DNA of 29,807 nucleotides from Neobacillus cucumis (GTDB lineage Bacteria; Bacillota; Bacilli; Bacillales_B; DSM-18226): NCBI RefSeq assembly GCF_023715505.1, contig NZ_JAMBOH010000044.1, positions 1 through 29,807 on the forward strand. The letters are read 5' to 3'. Position 1 is the first letter of the stretch; each line of letters begins with the position of its first letter. A model generated the notes under the pieces. That model searched no databases and was not told where the DNA came from. It saw only the letters and a list, made by a program, of their open reading frames with translations. The position numbers were made by a program, and so were the translations under genes. This document shows positions 21,989 to 29,807 of the stretch, piece by piece.

Positions 21989-22449
21989 ACAAAAAGACAT
22001 TATCCACGCTAGGCGGACACTGGCTGCATATTTGTTCCACACGGCAGAAAGTGGTTACCTTCTGTCAATACAATGAATAATCATGTCCCCGGCTGAATAC
22101 CCGCTATCTTCAAACGACTCCTCACCTCAAACACTCTCTTTGTAAAGGTTTGTAACCATTTTATTAGCTTGGATAAGGGTTTATGCACAAAATAGACAAT
22201 CGGGATATGGCGGGTCAAGAATCTTTTCGAAAATAGGACAATGTCGGTTTTTTCGACATTCGCCGGAAAGCCACGTCTCCCAAGGGTTTCTCCTCTATTC
22301 AAAACGTGAATGGCCTAATGCCATGTGCAGAATTTTGTCGAAGGATTTTTTTAAAAAAATGTTATTTTAATGCAATTTGTTTATCGATTTTTGCAAAGAG
22401 TGGCCTGGAAAAATTTAAATTCTCCCGCTAGTCCAGCCACGGGAAGACT
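21989..22449. other. Gene-poor gap upstream of spoIIID
   Basis: I see no convincing gene. A 73-codon minus-strand frame (22081-22302, MNRGETLGRRGF...) has a GAGGAG near its start but no recognisable family and is probably chance. One GAATTCTAC motif like those of the 5930-6114 array occurs at 21948-21956. Confidence 0.5.
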
Positions 22450-22478
22450 CTACTTGCCTGTTCAAAATATTATATAAT
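22450..22478 (+). promoter_or_regulatory. Probable promoter of the ATL gene
   Basis: TATAAT at 22473-22478 with a weak -35 (CTACTT, 22450-22455) at 17 bp. Confidence 0.4.
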
Positions 22479-22532
22479 GGTCCTATCATAAATTATGCTT
22501 ACTTAATAATCACTTGGAAAGGATCTTCCTTC

Positions 22533-22844
22533 ATGACCCCATTTACGGAAAATGTCATACAAATTATTCGCAGCATCCCGGAGGGCAAGGTCATGACTTA
22601 TGGCCAAATTGCCGCGCTTGCCGGAAGCCCCCGTGCCGCCCGCCAGGTTGTTCGTGTCCTTCACTCGATGAGCAGGAAATATCAGCTTCCCTGGCACCGT
22701 GTCATCAATAGCCAAGGTAAGATCGCCCTCTCAGACGACGAATCCTACCATGAGCAGCTGTTCTCCCTTGAAGGTGAAGGTGTTGAAATTGGATTGAATG
22801 GCGTCATTGATTTGAAAAAATATCAATTCCACCCTGAGGAATAG
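22533..22844 (+). CDS. Alkyltransferase-like protein (ATL), MGMT family without the acceptor cysteine
   Basis: 103-residue DNA-damage protein related to the C-terminal domain of O6-alkylguanine-DNA alkyltransferase. The active-site motif PCHRV reads PWHRV: the alkyl-accepting Cys is replaced by W54, which defines the ATL group. The nucleotide-flipping Tyr (Y23 in MTYGQIA) and arginine finger (R41 in RQVVRVLHS) are kept. ATL proteins bind bulky O6-alkylguanines and pass them to nucleotide excision repair instead of repairing them directly. ATG at 22533 after GGAAAGGA. Single gene, own promoter. Confidence 0.9.
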   Translation: MTPFTENVIQIIRSIPEGKVMTYGQIAALAGSPRAARQVVRVLHSMSRKYQLPWHRVINSQGKIALSDDESYHEQLFSLEGEGVEIGLNGVIDLKKYQFHPEE

Positions 22845-22973
22845 AGATAATCTGCTCTTCCATCAGGCCCGATCAAACATAGGAGGAATCTCCCAGAAAC
22901 CGCCACGCGGCCGAATCCAAAGAACTATTTTTCAAAAAAGTAACATCACAGAAAAAAAGTCCAATTCTCGTGA

Positions 22974-23000
22974 AAGCCTTGAGCCCCAAGGCTTTTTTTA
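22974..23000 (+). terminator. Terminator downstream of the ATL gene
   Basis: AAGCCTTG / CAAGGCTT hairpin with seven T, 130 bp past the ATL stop codon. Confidence 0.85.
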
Positions 23001-23042
23001 TTGCAAAAATGTCTCATAGACGGGCTGATCAGCCTGGTGCTA

Positions 23043-23064
23043 ACATTCATAACGTTATGGATGT
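23043..23064. promoter_or_regulatory. Palindromic operator with CG centre upstream of the rhamnogalacturonan lyase
   Basis: 22-bp near-perfect palindrome centred on CATAACGTTATG, with arms ACAT(T/C)CATAAC. A CG-centred dyad is typical of LacI-family regulators, which often control sugar-polymer genes. Confidence 0.55.
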
Positions 23065-23084
23065 TTTACTAGGTTTTCATTTTT

Positions 23085-23098
23085 TGAAATCGTTTGCA
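23085..23098 (+). promoter_or_regulatory. Candidate cre (CcpA) site
   Basis: TGAAATCGTTTGCA fits the catabolite-responsive element consensus TGWAANCGNTNWCA at all but one position. It overlaps a possible -35 (TTGCAT, 23094-23099), which predicts repression when preferred sugars are present. Confidence 0.6.
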
Positions 23099-23228
23099 TC
23101 CAACTGGTAATCACAATCTAACGACGAAAGGGGGAAATTTTTCAAAAATCTTAAGCAACATTCTCAGGAGAGACCTTCACCATGAAAAACCTCTATCCTT
23201 GGTCCAAAAAACAAAGGAGTGAAACGAA

Positions 23229-26200
23229 TTGGGGAAAACAAAAATCTTTGCTATTGCAACCACATTAGGCCTTATTTTTTCAAATCTTCCATATGCAAGT
23301 GCTGTTACAGACTACAAAACATTTTCAAGTACTGATTTTGAAAATAACGATCCATGGGGATTTACAACCGCAAATGCGACCCTCACTATTAATAAAGATA
23401 ATGTCGGTGGTAACGCCACCTCCAAGCTCCAATACAGCGTTGTCGACCAAAAAGGCGGCCGCGTGGCTACCAAGAACCTTGACACTGCAGCGAAAGGGCA
23501 AAACATTCTTGTTAAATTCGACTGGTATCCTGGCAAAATCAATGATAAAGGCTCGACTCCCGATGAAAATGGCGGCGAATTTAGACTCCTGGACAGCTCA
23601 GGCAACATTGTCTTCACCCTAAACAATACCAACAAGTCCCCGCTGACTTTTTTCGCACGCGGTCAAGCTCCAACGAAAACGAGCATCACTAATCCAGAGG
23701 CCTGGTACCATTTTGAGGTTAATTTTGATATCAGCACCAATCAAGTAAGCTTAAAAATAGCCGATCAAAATGGCACTGCGATAGAAGAACATACCTCACC
23801 TATCGACAGCTCCCTATTTGATGGCTCCGTCGCCAGCATGAGGCTCGTCGGTATCCGGACAGCCGGAAATAATGAAACATGGAACACCTATCTGGATAAT
23901 GTCGAAGTTTCCAATGTCCCTGTTGCGGATAACACCCTATATATGGTCGAAAAACTACCATACCACCGTGTCTATGTAGATAAAACAACAAAAGACATCG
24001 CATCCATTGGTCTTCCTAAAACCGTTAACGTCTCGCTTGCCGATAATAGTAAACGAGATGTCGCTGTAACGAAGTGGGAAACGGTTGGCAAGGAATGGAA
24101 CCCTAGTGAAGCAGGGGTATACGAGTTTAAAGGCACCCTTGCTGAAACTGAAGGAATTGCGAATTCTTTTAACAAGACCGCAAAAATCTATGTTTATAAT
24201 CGCCTGACACCACCTGAAACAGACAGGCAAACGGAGTTCCTTGACAGAGGTGTCATTGCTCTTAAATCAACTGACGGCATTTTTGTGAGCTGGCGTTTAC
24301 TTGCAGATGAATATGACAAAGACGTGAAGTTCAATGTGTACCGGAATGGCGAGAAATTGAATATCGAGTCACTTGATGTTACTAACTACAATGATGCCGC
24401 AGGTTCTCCTGAGGACACTTACACGGTGGAAACACTGGTAAATGGTAAATCCACTGAGAAAAATGAAGTGAAAGCAGCAAGTAAGGATTATCTATCCATC
24501 CCAATGCAAAAACCAGAAGGCGGCACCCTTTCCAATGGTCAAGCCTATACCTACTCGGTGAACGACTCCGGTGTTGGCGATTTGGACGGTGACGGCGAGC
24601 TGGAGGTCATTGTCAAATGGTACCCATCAAACGCCATTGACAGTTCCTTTGCCACCCCAACAGGCCCAACCATTTTTGATGCCTACAAATTGGATGGCAC
24701 CCTGTTATGGCGGATGAATATGGGCCATAACCTTACATCTGGCGCGCATTACAATCAATTTGTTGTCGCAGATTTTGATGGCGATGGAAAAAGTGAATTC
24801 CTCATTAAAACAGCAGATGGTACGAAAACATACGGTGCTACTGATGGAAAATTTGACCGCAGTAAGGTCGTCAGTGCAATCGGTCACCCAGAGGATGATG
24901 GCAAATATGTTAACTCCGGCGGCCATGTCTTTGGCGGGCCTGAATATATGTCCGTTTTCAATGGGGAAACAGGTAAGGTCATTGATACCATTGATTATGC
25001 CTTCCCTGTTGGCGAAGAAGACGGCGGCGCTTCATGGGGTGACACGTGGTTTAACCGTTCCGACCGTTTCCTATCCGGTGTAGCTTACTTGGATGGTAAA
25101 AAACCAAGTGCGATTATTGGAAGAGGTTATTACGAGCGTACCACCTTTGCCGCTTATAGCTTAGTCGATGGCAAGCTGAAGGAGGAATGGACGTTTGACT
25201 CCGCTAAAGAGGGCCGCGGCGGCAGCTTAGGTTTCCACAATTTATCTACTGGTGATGTGGATAATGATGGCTATGATGAAATCATCGCAGGTTCCCTGAC
25301 GCTTGATCAGGATGGCAGTATTCTTTATACAATGGACGGTAATATGGGGCGCGAACAAGGCTCCCATGGCGATGCGTCACACGTCGGGGCATTTGATCCT
25401 GACCGTGAAGGGCTTAGTGTCTTTGAAGTCCATGAAATCCCGGCTGTAGCCTCTGAGGAGCTGCATGACGGGGCAACAGGGGAAACTTTAAAGTCCTTCT
25501 ACGCATCCGTTGACGCAGGCCGTGGTGTGGCCGCAAACATCACCTCGAGCCCTGGGTATGAGTTCTGGGGAGCGGCCGGATCAACGGTTGCAACAGGCGG
25601 CGGGATTTACAATGTCCAAGGCGGTGTCGAAGCAGACAAAAAGCCAAGCGGCCTATCGACTAACTTTGCCCTTTATTGGGACGGAGACCTGTTGCAGGAA
25701 TTGCTAGATGACACATCTATTACGAAATACAACGAGAACACAGGTAAGGTCGATCCTTTGAAATCTTTTGCAGGTGTTCATAGTAATAACGGTACAAAGG
25801 CGACGCCAACGCTGCAAGCTGATATCCTTGGCGACTGGCGTGAAGAGGTTCTCCTGCCAACAACCGATGATACAGAGCTTCGAGTGTTTAGTACGACCAT
25901 CCCGACTAACTACAGACTGTACACCTTGATGCAGGATCCTTTGTACAAAAACGGAATCGGCATGCAGAATAGCGCCTACAATCAGCCGCCGCACATTGGT
26001 TTTTACCTTGGCGAGGATATTAAAGACACGGTCTCTGCCGGCAAATTGAAGGCACCAGGTGTGGATTACACACCAAGCCTGCAAGCCCTGAAGCACACCG
26101 TAGACCTTGAGTTAAATACACCTGTTTTAAAAAATAAACTGGATCAGGCTCAGCATCAGTTAGAGATTGGCAGACCGGATCAGGCTGCGAAATTTTTGGA

Positions 26201-26294
26201 GGATTTTATCAAGCAGCTCGGTAACATCGATGCTGCTTTGAAGACCAAATTAACGGCGGATGCTCAGGATTTGATTGTGGAGTGGAATATGTAG
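23229..26294 (+). CDS. Secreted rhamnogalacturonan lyase (PL11, YesW-like) with accessory domains
   Basis: Extracellular enzyme that cleaves the rhamnose-galacturonate backbone of pectin by beta-elimination. 1021 residues: signal peptide 1-25 (cut after ASA), an N-terminal lectin- or CBM-like beta domain (about 28-235), an Ig-like bacterial domain (about 240-335, SIGLPKTVNVSLADN ... WNPSEAGVYEFKGTL), the PL11 catalytic propeller (about 340-950) and a C-terminal helical FIVAR-like domain (955-1021). Calcium-binding blade motifs are DLDGDGELE (D451), DFDGDGKSE (D515) and DVDNDGYDE (D676). B. subtilis YesW lacks the first two modules. The TTG start gives an unusually short signal n-region; an upstream ATG in another frame (23182) could add MKNLYPWSKKQRSETN by one base change. 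No other pectin genes are visible nearby. Confidence 0.9.
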   Translation: MGKTKIFAIATTLGLIFSNLPYASAVTDYKTFSSTDFENNDPWGFTTANATLTINKDNVGGNATSKLQYSVVDQKGGRVATKNLDTAAKGQNILVKFDWYPGKINDKGSTPDENGGEFRLLDSSGNIVFTLNNTNKSPLTFFARGQAPTKTSITNPEAWYHFEVNFDISTNQVSLKIADQNGTAIEEHTSPIDSSLFDGSVASMRLVGIRTAGNNETWNTYLDNVEVSNVPVADNTLYMVEKLPYHRVYVDKTTKDIASIGLPKTVNVSLADNSKRDVAVTKWETVGKEWNPSEAGVYEFKGTLAETEGIANSFNKTAKIYVYNRLTPPETDRQTEFLDRGVIALKSTDGIFVSWRLLADEYDKDVKFNVYRNGEKLNIESLDVTNYNDAAGSPEDTYTVETLVNGKSTEKNEVKAASKDYLSIPMQKPEGGTLSNGQAYTYSVNDSGVGDLDGDGELEVIVKWYPSNAIDSSFATPTGPTIFDAYKLDGTLLWRMNMGHNLTSGAHYNQFVVADFDGDGKSEFLIKTADGTKTYGATDGKFDRSKVVSAIGHPEDDGKYVNSGGHVFGGPEYMSVFNGETGKVIDTIDYAFPVGEEDGGASWGDTWFNRSDRFLSGVAYLDGKKPSAIIGRGYYERTTFAAYSLVDGKLKEEWTFDSAKEGRGGSLGFHNLSTGDVDNDGYDEIIAGSLTLDQDGSILYTMDGNMGREQGSHGDASHVGAFDPDREGLSVFEVHEIPAVASEELHDGATGETLKSFYASVDAGRGVAANITSSPGYEFWGAAGSTVATGGGIYNVQGGVEADKKPSGLSTNFALYWDGDLLQELLDDTSITKYNENTGKVDPLKSFAGVHSNNGTKATPTLQADILGDWREEVLLPTTDDTELRVFSTTIPTNYRLYTLMQDPLYKNGIGMQNSAYNQPPHIGFYLGEDIKDTVSAGKLKAPGVDYTPSLQALKHTVDLELNTPVLKNKLDQAQHQLEIGRPDQAAKFLEDFIKQLGNIDAALKTKLTADAQDLIVEWNM

Positions 26295-26305
26295 GTTTGT
26301 GGATG

Positions 26306-26340
26306 AGGTTAGGCAGATTTATCTATCTGCCTAACCTTTT
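26306..26340 (+). terminator. Terminator of the rhamnogalacturonan lyase gene
   Basis: 12-bp stem AGGTTAGGCAGA / TCTGCCTAACCT with TTTT. Confidence 0.88.
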
Positions 26341-26492
26341 CGTGATCCTCTATTTTTTTGGCAAGTGGTTGATACAGTTGGTTCCGAGGAAACCCCCTCT
26401 CCATTCACAACCAAAAAATTTCGGCAACAATCATTACAAGGGTTTTGCAATCAACGTTTCATCTTGTCTTCATTTTAAGCTAAATTATGGTG

Positions 26493-26526
26493 AAAAAAAA
26501 ATAGGCTCTCATTGTCTGTGAGCCTA
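26493..26526 (-). terminator. Terminator of the DUF4352 gene
   Basis: Minus-strand TAGGCTC / GAGCCTA hairpin followed by nine T. Confidence 0.82.
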
Positions 26527-26536
26527 CACTGTTTTT

Positions 26537-27181
26537 TTATTTGATTTCAACCTTCATATCTCCATCAACTTGGACGAACCATTTGCCACTTGCGTATGCT
26601 TCTTTAGAAATCTCAAACACTTGTACATCATTTACTTGAATGCCAGGATTCAAATCACTCATGATTTTAGAGTTATCGATATCAGTTTCTACTGCATAGC
26701 TGGAAGTAGCATCTATATCCGAATCATATTCTGTGCCCTCTTGGTCTACTAATTTAAAGTTTGGTAATGAGAATGATCCGATTGGTTTTTTTGAGATGTT
26801 CTTAACAGTTAATTGTAATGCAACAAGCGTTCCGCCGTCAGAAGCTTTCTTGTTTACAAATTCACTTCCTACTTGTGCTTTTTCCTCCACCTTCGTTACA
26901 CTGACTTGAACCTTATCATCAATGGAAATAACATCTCCTACTTTATAAGTAGTTTCCTGTTTCTCTTTTTCCACGGCAGTTGACTTAGTAGAAGTTGATG
27001 CCGTATCACTACCGCCACTACCTAGACTCCCAATGATACCAAGCACAACAACAAACCCTATAAAGGATAATATTTTGTGTCTCATGAACCAGTTGCGCTG
27101 ATCTTTTCCACAGCTGGGACATTTCTTAACGCCTTTGGCAATCTCTTTCTGACAAGCTTTACATGACACTAACTTCGACAT
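26537..27181 (-). CDS. Membrane-anchored zinc-ribbon protein with DUF4352 domain
   Basis: 214 residues. A cytoplasmic zinc ribbon (C7-x2-C10 ... C21-x2-C24: CKAC, CPSC) is followed by one membrane helix (about 36-53), a Ser/Thr-rich linker, and an extracellular DUF4352 domain (about 80-205, immunoglobulin-like telokin fold: VSVTKVEEKAQVGSEF, GTLVALQLTVKNISKKPI, NPGIQVNDVQVFEI). Such proteins are common in Firmicutes and their role is unknown; the fold suggests binding of a ligand or partner outside the cell. ATG behind GGGGGAA. Single gene. Its ribosome site is G-rich like that of the small membrane protein at 18475. Confidence 0.82.
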   Translation of the reverse strand: MSKLVSCKACQKEIAKGVKKCPSCGKDQRNWFMRHKILSFIGFVVVLGIIGSLGSGGSDTASTSTKSTAVEKEKQETTYKVGDVISIDDKVQVSVTKVEEKAQVGSEFVNKKASDGGTLVALQLTVKNISKKPIGSFSLPNFKLVDQEGTEYDSDIDATSSYAVETDIDNSKIMSDLNPGIQVNDVQVFEISKEAYASGKWFVQVDGDMKVEIK

Positions 27182-27333
27182 AGGTATTCCCCCAAAATTT
27201 TATGTATTTTCTATTACATAATACACTAATATTGTCTTAATTTGTTATATTTTGAAAATAAATTAATACTAAGGTCATGAACTAAAATAACCTAATAATA
27301 TTTTTTTATAGTAAACCGATGACTATTTTCCTA

Positions 27334-27471
27334 CTTCATTCTAAGCCTTTCTTCTGTTTTTGGATCATGGGTCGGTAATTTCAATACTCGGTTATTATTT
27401 TCTAAAAATGCGAATGTTGACTGGTGTTTTTTTATAAAGCAGGTAAGCTCTAGTCCACTAATTTCCCTGCT
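27334..27471 (-). pseudogene. Possible gene remnant (46 codons without start)
   Basis: Between stop codons at 27472-27474 and 27331-27333 on the minus strand is an open stretch that reads ISGLELTCFIKKHQSTFAFL and then ENNNRVLKLPTHDPKTEERL. Its composition looks like a real protein, but it has no ATG, no ribosome site and no recognised family. The rest of the 364-bp gap between the DUF4352 gene and pbpC is AT-rich with no other signal. Confidence 0.3.
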
Positions 27472-27503
27472 CTAAAATCACGTGTCCCTCCCTTTTTCCC
27501 CAA

Positions 27504-27539
27504 TAAAAAAGCACAAGTGACATAAAAAATCACTTGTGC
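27504..27539 (-). terminator. Terminator of pbpC
   Basis: 10-bp perfect stem GCACAAGTGA / TCACTTGTGC with a T run on the minus strand. Confidence 0.9.
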
Positions 27540-27546
27540 CCCCATC

Positions 27547-29544
27547 TTATTTCCATTTCTCAAACACACTCTTCACTTTTTTCACCGGTACAGTTGATCC
27601 GCCCCGGCCCTGCACATTCTCGACCATCATCGCCACCAGCAAGCTCGGATTATCCGCATTATAAGCAATAAACCAGCCATTTTCGGTGCCCGTTTCGCCT
27701 TGCTTCTGCTTAATCTCCGCTGTCCCCGTCTTGCCTGCTAACGGATACCCTGAAATCTCCGCCGCATGTGCGGTGCCTTTAGGGTCGCTCACAATCTTAC
27801 GCAAATCTGCGCTAAGTAGCTTAGCGTTCTCAGCTGAAACTACCGCATTCTTCCAAACCTGCCCCTGCTGCTCATCCGCCAGCAGAATCGGTTTGATCAT
27901 ATTGCCGCTGCCATTCACAAATGGAGTATAAGCAGACAACAAATGGACAATACTCATCTCTACCTGACCCTGACCATAGCCTGAGTCAGCGACTGCAATA
28001 TCATTTCCCATCGAACCGGTCATCGACTTCTCAAGTGGGTACGGATAGCCAAGATCCTCTTCAAATCCAAACCTTTTCAACCCGTCCACAAACTTGTCTT
28101 TCCCGATCTTCAAGGCTGCCTGTGCAAAATAAATATTATCGGAATACACGAGTGCTTTTTCCAGGTTAACAGGATCTGTACCCGCATGAACTCTTGTCAC
28201 AAAGTACTTACCCCAGGATTTATCCTTTTGCCATTGCTTGCCGATGATCGGCACCGCTTCACCCGGCACAATCATCCCATTCGTCAAACCAACCGCGGCC
28301 GTCAATGGTTTCATCACCGATCCCGGCGCATACGCCTGCTTAAACCGCGTCGTCAACGGCTTCTTTGGATCATCCTGAAGTGTCTTCCATTCTTCCGCAG
28401 AAAAACCAAGGACTGCTTGATTCGGGTCAAACGACGGACTGCTGACAAGCGCAAGTGTCTCACCGGTTAACGGATTCATTGCCGCCGCAGTACCAGCTTC
28501 CCCGCCCATCTCGGTAAACACCGATTTCTGCAGCTCAGCATCAATCGTCAGCTTGACATCCTTGCCGTCAACCACCGGCTTTTCGGCCAGCACCACATTC
28601 GCTGCCCCGGCGGCCTTTTTCTTGATGACAATCTTCACGCCGCTCGTCCCCTTCAGCTGCTCATCCAGCACCTGTTCAAGGCCGCGCTTTCCAATCACAT
28701 CGCTGCTCGTGTAGCCCTTATCTTTGAGCTTCTCAAGTTCGTCTGCTGTAATCGCCCCCACATAGCCAATAAGCTGTGCCGCAGACTGCCCATTAGGATA
28801 AACCCGCGCATCTACCTTGCGCGTCTGGACCGGCTCCAGTGCGACCAACTGTGTGATCCGTTCCTTGTCGTCCATCGACACCTTCCTCAAGGGTACGAAC
28901 TGCCCTGGCTTCACCCAGCTTGCCCCGAGCGCCTTCTTAATCTGCTCCGGCGTCATTTTTAACAAGGGAGCCAACTGCGCAATGACAGGATCATCCGCCT
29001 TTCCTGCGACCACTCCGACCTCGTACACCTGGCCATTCACCGCCAGACCTGAGCCGTTGCGGTCAAGGATCTCGCCTCGTTTCGGCGCTGTCGTGCTCAC
29101 GCCAATCGTGTCGCCTTCTTTTAATCCTTTAAAAATAAATTCCGTATTCCAGTCTATATACCAGTTCTTGTTATCGTCTCTTTTTTCTTCTTGCAATCTA
29201 GCTTGCTGTGTATATTTTATCGGTCCAGCGATACTATCCATGCTGGTGGTAAAAGAATATTGGGCTTGTTCCTTGTCGCCCTGACTCTCTTTCGGCTTTT
29301 TGAAGTCAATCTTGAGGTTGTTAATCTGAAGATCATCGTAGAGTTTTTGATAGCGACTTGCAAACTGTTCCTTGGTGATATTCTTTTTTGCATCACTAGA
29401 AAGATAATCATACATTTTCGTAAACTTTTGCTGGTTCCATAAGGCTATGTAATCGGAGAATCGCTGTTCTGGGGTGGGTTCCTTGCTGCAGCCTGCAAGA
29501 GCGGTAATGACGAGCAGGAGCAGGATCCCTATCACTTTTTTCAA
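27547..29544 (-). CDS. pbpC: Penicillin-binding protein 3 (PbpC), class B lipoprotein transpeptidase of the MecA type
   Basis: Peptidoglycan transpeptidase on the outer face of the membrane, 665 residues. A lipoprotein signal ends in ALAGC (Cys19). Residues 25-140 are the NTF2-like MecA_N domain (PEQRFSDYIALWNQQKFTKMY), about 150-315 the PBP dimerisation domain, and 340-660 the transpeptidase with the three motifs SxxK (S409, GSVMK), SxN (S468-D469-N470) and KTG (K605, GKTGTAE). This is the layout of B. subtilis PbpC and staphylococcal PBP2a, a group with low affinity for many beta-lactams. Of two in-frame TTG codons I take 29544, nine bases from GGAGG; 29550 is too close. Own terminator; no adjacent regulator or beta-lactamase. 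Confidence 0.93.
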   Translation of the reverse strand: MKKVIGILLLLVITALAGCSKEPTPEQRFSDYIALWNQQKFTKMYDYLSSDAKKNITKEQFASRYQKLYDDLQINNLKIDFKKPKESQGDKEQAQYSFTTSMDSIAGPIKYTQQARLQEEKRDDNKNWYIDWNTEFIFKGLKEGDTIGVSTTAPKRGEILDRNGSGLAVNGQVYEVGVVAGKADDPVIAQLAPLLKMTPEQIKKALGASWVKPGQFVPLRKVSMDDKERITQLVALEPVQTRKVDARVYPNGQSAAQLIGYVGAITADELEKLKDKGYTSSDVIGKRGLEQVLDEQLKGTSGVKIVIKKKAAGAANVVLAEKPVVDGKDVKLTIDAELQKSVFTEMGGEAGTAAAMNPLTGETLALVSSPSFDPNQAVLGFSAEEWKTLQDDPKKPLTTRFKQAYAPGSVMKPLTAAVGLTNGMIVPGEAVPIIGKQWQKDKSWGKYFVTRVHAGTDPVNLEKALVYSDNIYFAQAALKIGKDKFVDGLKRFGFEEDLGYPYPLEKSMTGSMGNDIAVADSGYGQGQVEMSIVHLLSAYTPFVNGSGNMIKPILLADEQQGQVWKNAVVSAENAKLLSADLRKIVSDPKGTAHAAEISGYPLAGKTGTAEIKQKQGETGTENGWFIAYNADNPSLLVAMMVENVQGRGGSTVPVKKVKSVFEKWK

Positions 29545-29658
29545 AACCAAATCCCTCCTTTTATTACCATTTTAACATACATACCCGAGGAAACGGTTTT
29601 AAAAATGAGTTCAAGCTCCTCTCCCATCGAAAATCATATTTTTAGAAAATATTAATCG

Positions 29659-29757
29659 TTTATTAATAGTTTGTTCATATCTAGGCGCTATACTATGTTT
29701 ATTCACACTTATTCAAACCCCCTTTGATAATCCGGCCATTGTGCCGGATTTTTTTTG
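29659..29757 (+). ncRNA. Putative C-rich small RNA unit, copy 3 (divergent)
   Basis: Box TTTATTAAT (29659-29667), AG, box TTTGTTCAT (29670-29678), 10 bp, -10 TATACT (29689-29694), CCCCCTTT (29718-29725), terminator ATCCGGC / GCCGGAT (29730-29749) with eight T. Spacing of boxes and -10 is identical to copies 1 and 2, although the transcript sequence is otherwise different and shorter (about 55 nt). A 10-codon frame starts right at the -10, upstream of any plausible transcript start, so it cannot be a product. Confidence 0.55.
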
Positions 29758-29765
29758 CTCAAAAA

Positions 29766-29807
29766 GGGAGCGCGGGGACGGTTCTCATGCTTCGGAAGCA
29801 TGAGAAC
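29766..29807. repeat. Palindrome with GGGGACGG arm, cut by the window end
   Basis: GGGAGCGCGGGGACGG followed by the hairpin GTTCTCATGCTTC / GAAGCATGAGAAC. Related to 20219-20276; the right arm presumably continues past the window as CCGTCCCC. Confidence 0.7.

Noticed and set aside
21886..21990. Longer SpoIIID starting at an upstream ATG
   Set aside because: The added 35 residues match no SpoIIID, and GGGAGGG lies just before the GTG that gives the family start.
22081..22302. 73-codon frame on the minus strand upstream of spoIIID
   Set aside because: No recognisable family or conserved neighbour relation; length is compatible with chance.
23312..26096. Several long frames on both strands inside the rhamnogalacturonan lyase gene
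   Set aside because: Shadow frames of a clearly coding gene with strong domain evidence.

Overview
The window reads as a chromosomal segment of a low-GC, endospore-forming Bacillaceae (Bacillus-like; the genus cannot be fixed from this stretch). The evidence is spoIIID, mbl, a likely GerPA/GerPF-type spore protein, SigB-type promoters, a consensus WalR box, and many genes whose closest match is a Bacillus subtilis protein (DhaS, GsiB, YfkM, PbuE, DeoD, SsbB, YwpF, FabZ, Mbl, SpoIIID, PbpC). No rRNA, tRNA, CRISPR array, prophage or intact insertion sequence was seen.

Layout. 1-812: a 52-bp tandem repeat array enclosed by 22-bp terminal inverted repeats, then the wreck of a sensor kinase. 1054-5848: aldehyde dehydrogenase dhaS, SigB-type stress gene gsiB, an unrecognised coupled pair of coiled-coil proteins, and SigB-type yfkM. 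5849-6650: a gene-free repeat zone holding a helically phased GAATTCTAC array, a structured dispersed repeat and a small-RNA-like unit. 6653-10963: a purine cluster (NCS2 permease; pbuE efflux pump and deoD in one operon with an odd leader) plus a TrmB-type regulator. 11218-13857: a TcmP-like methyltransferase, a second small-RNA-like unit, a peptidoglycan amidase and a small spore protein. 14087-18016: a WalR-type cell-wall protein, an unknown protein, an XRE regulator, ssbB and ywpF. 18050-21990: a long form of the structured repeat, small envelope proteins, then fabZ, an EpuA-like gene, mbl and spoIIID. 22533-29544: an alkyltransferase-like DNA repair protein, a large secreted rhamnogalacturonan lyase with operator and cre signals, a zinc-ribbon DUF4352 protein, and the lipoprotein transpeptidase pbpC. 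29659-29807: a third small-RNA-like unit and a truncated palindrome.

How the parts connect. Three envelope functions recur: wall turnover (amidase, 3D-domain protein, PbpC), shape (Mbl), and membrane lipid supply (FabZ). Purine salvage and export form a second theme. General stress (gsiB, yfkM) is a third.

The most interesting signal is a set of three intergenic units (6415-6547, 12147-12279, 29659-29757). Each has two 9-bp TTTGTT-type boxes exactly 11 bp apart, then 10 bp, a -10 hexamer, a short region with a CCCCCTTT motif, and a strong terminator. I read them as a family of C-rich regulatory small RNAs driven by an OmpR-family regulator such as ResD, similar in logic to RoxS/RsaE. The second is a dispersed repeat in three copies whose arms differ by compensatory changes, showing that its folded structure is conserved.
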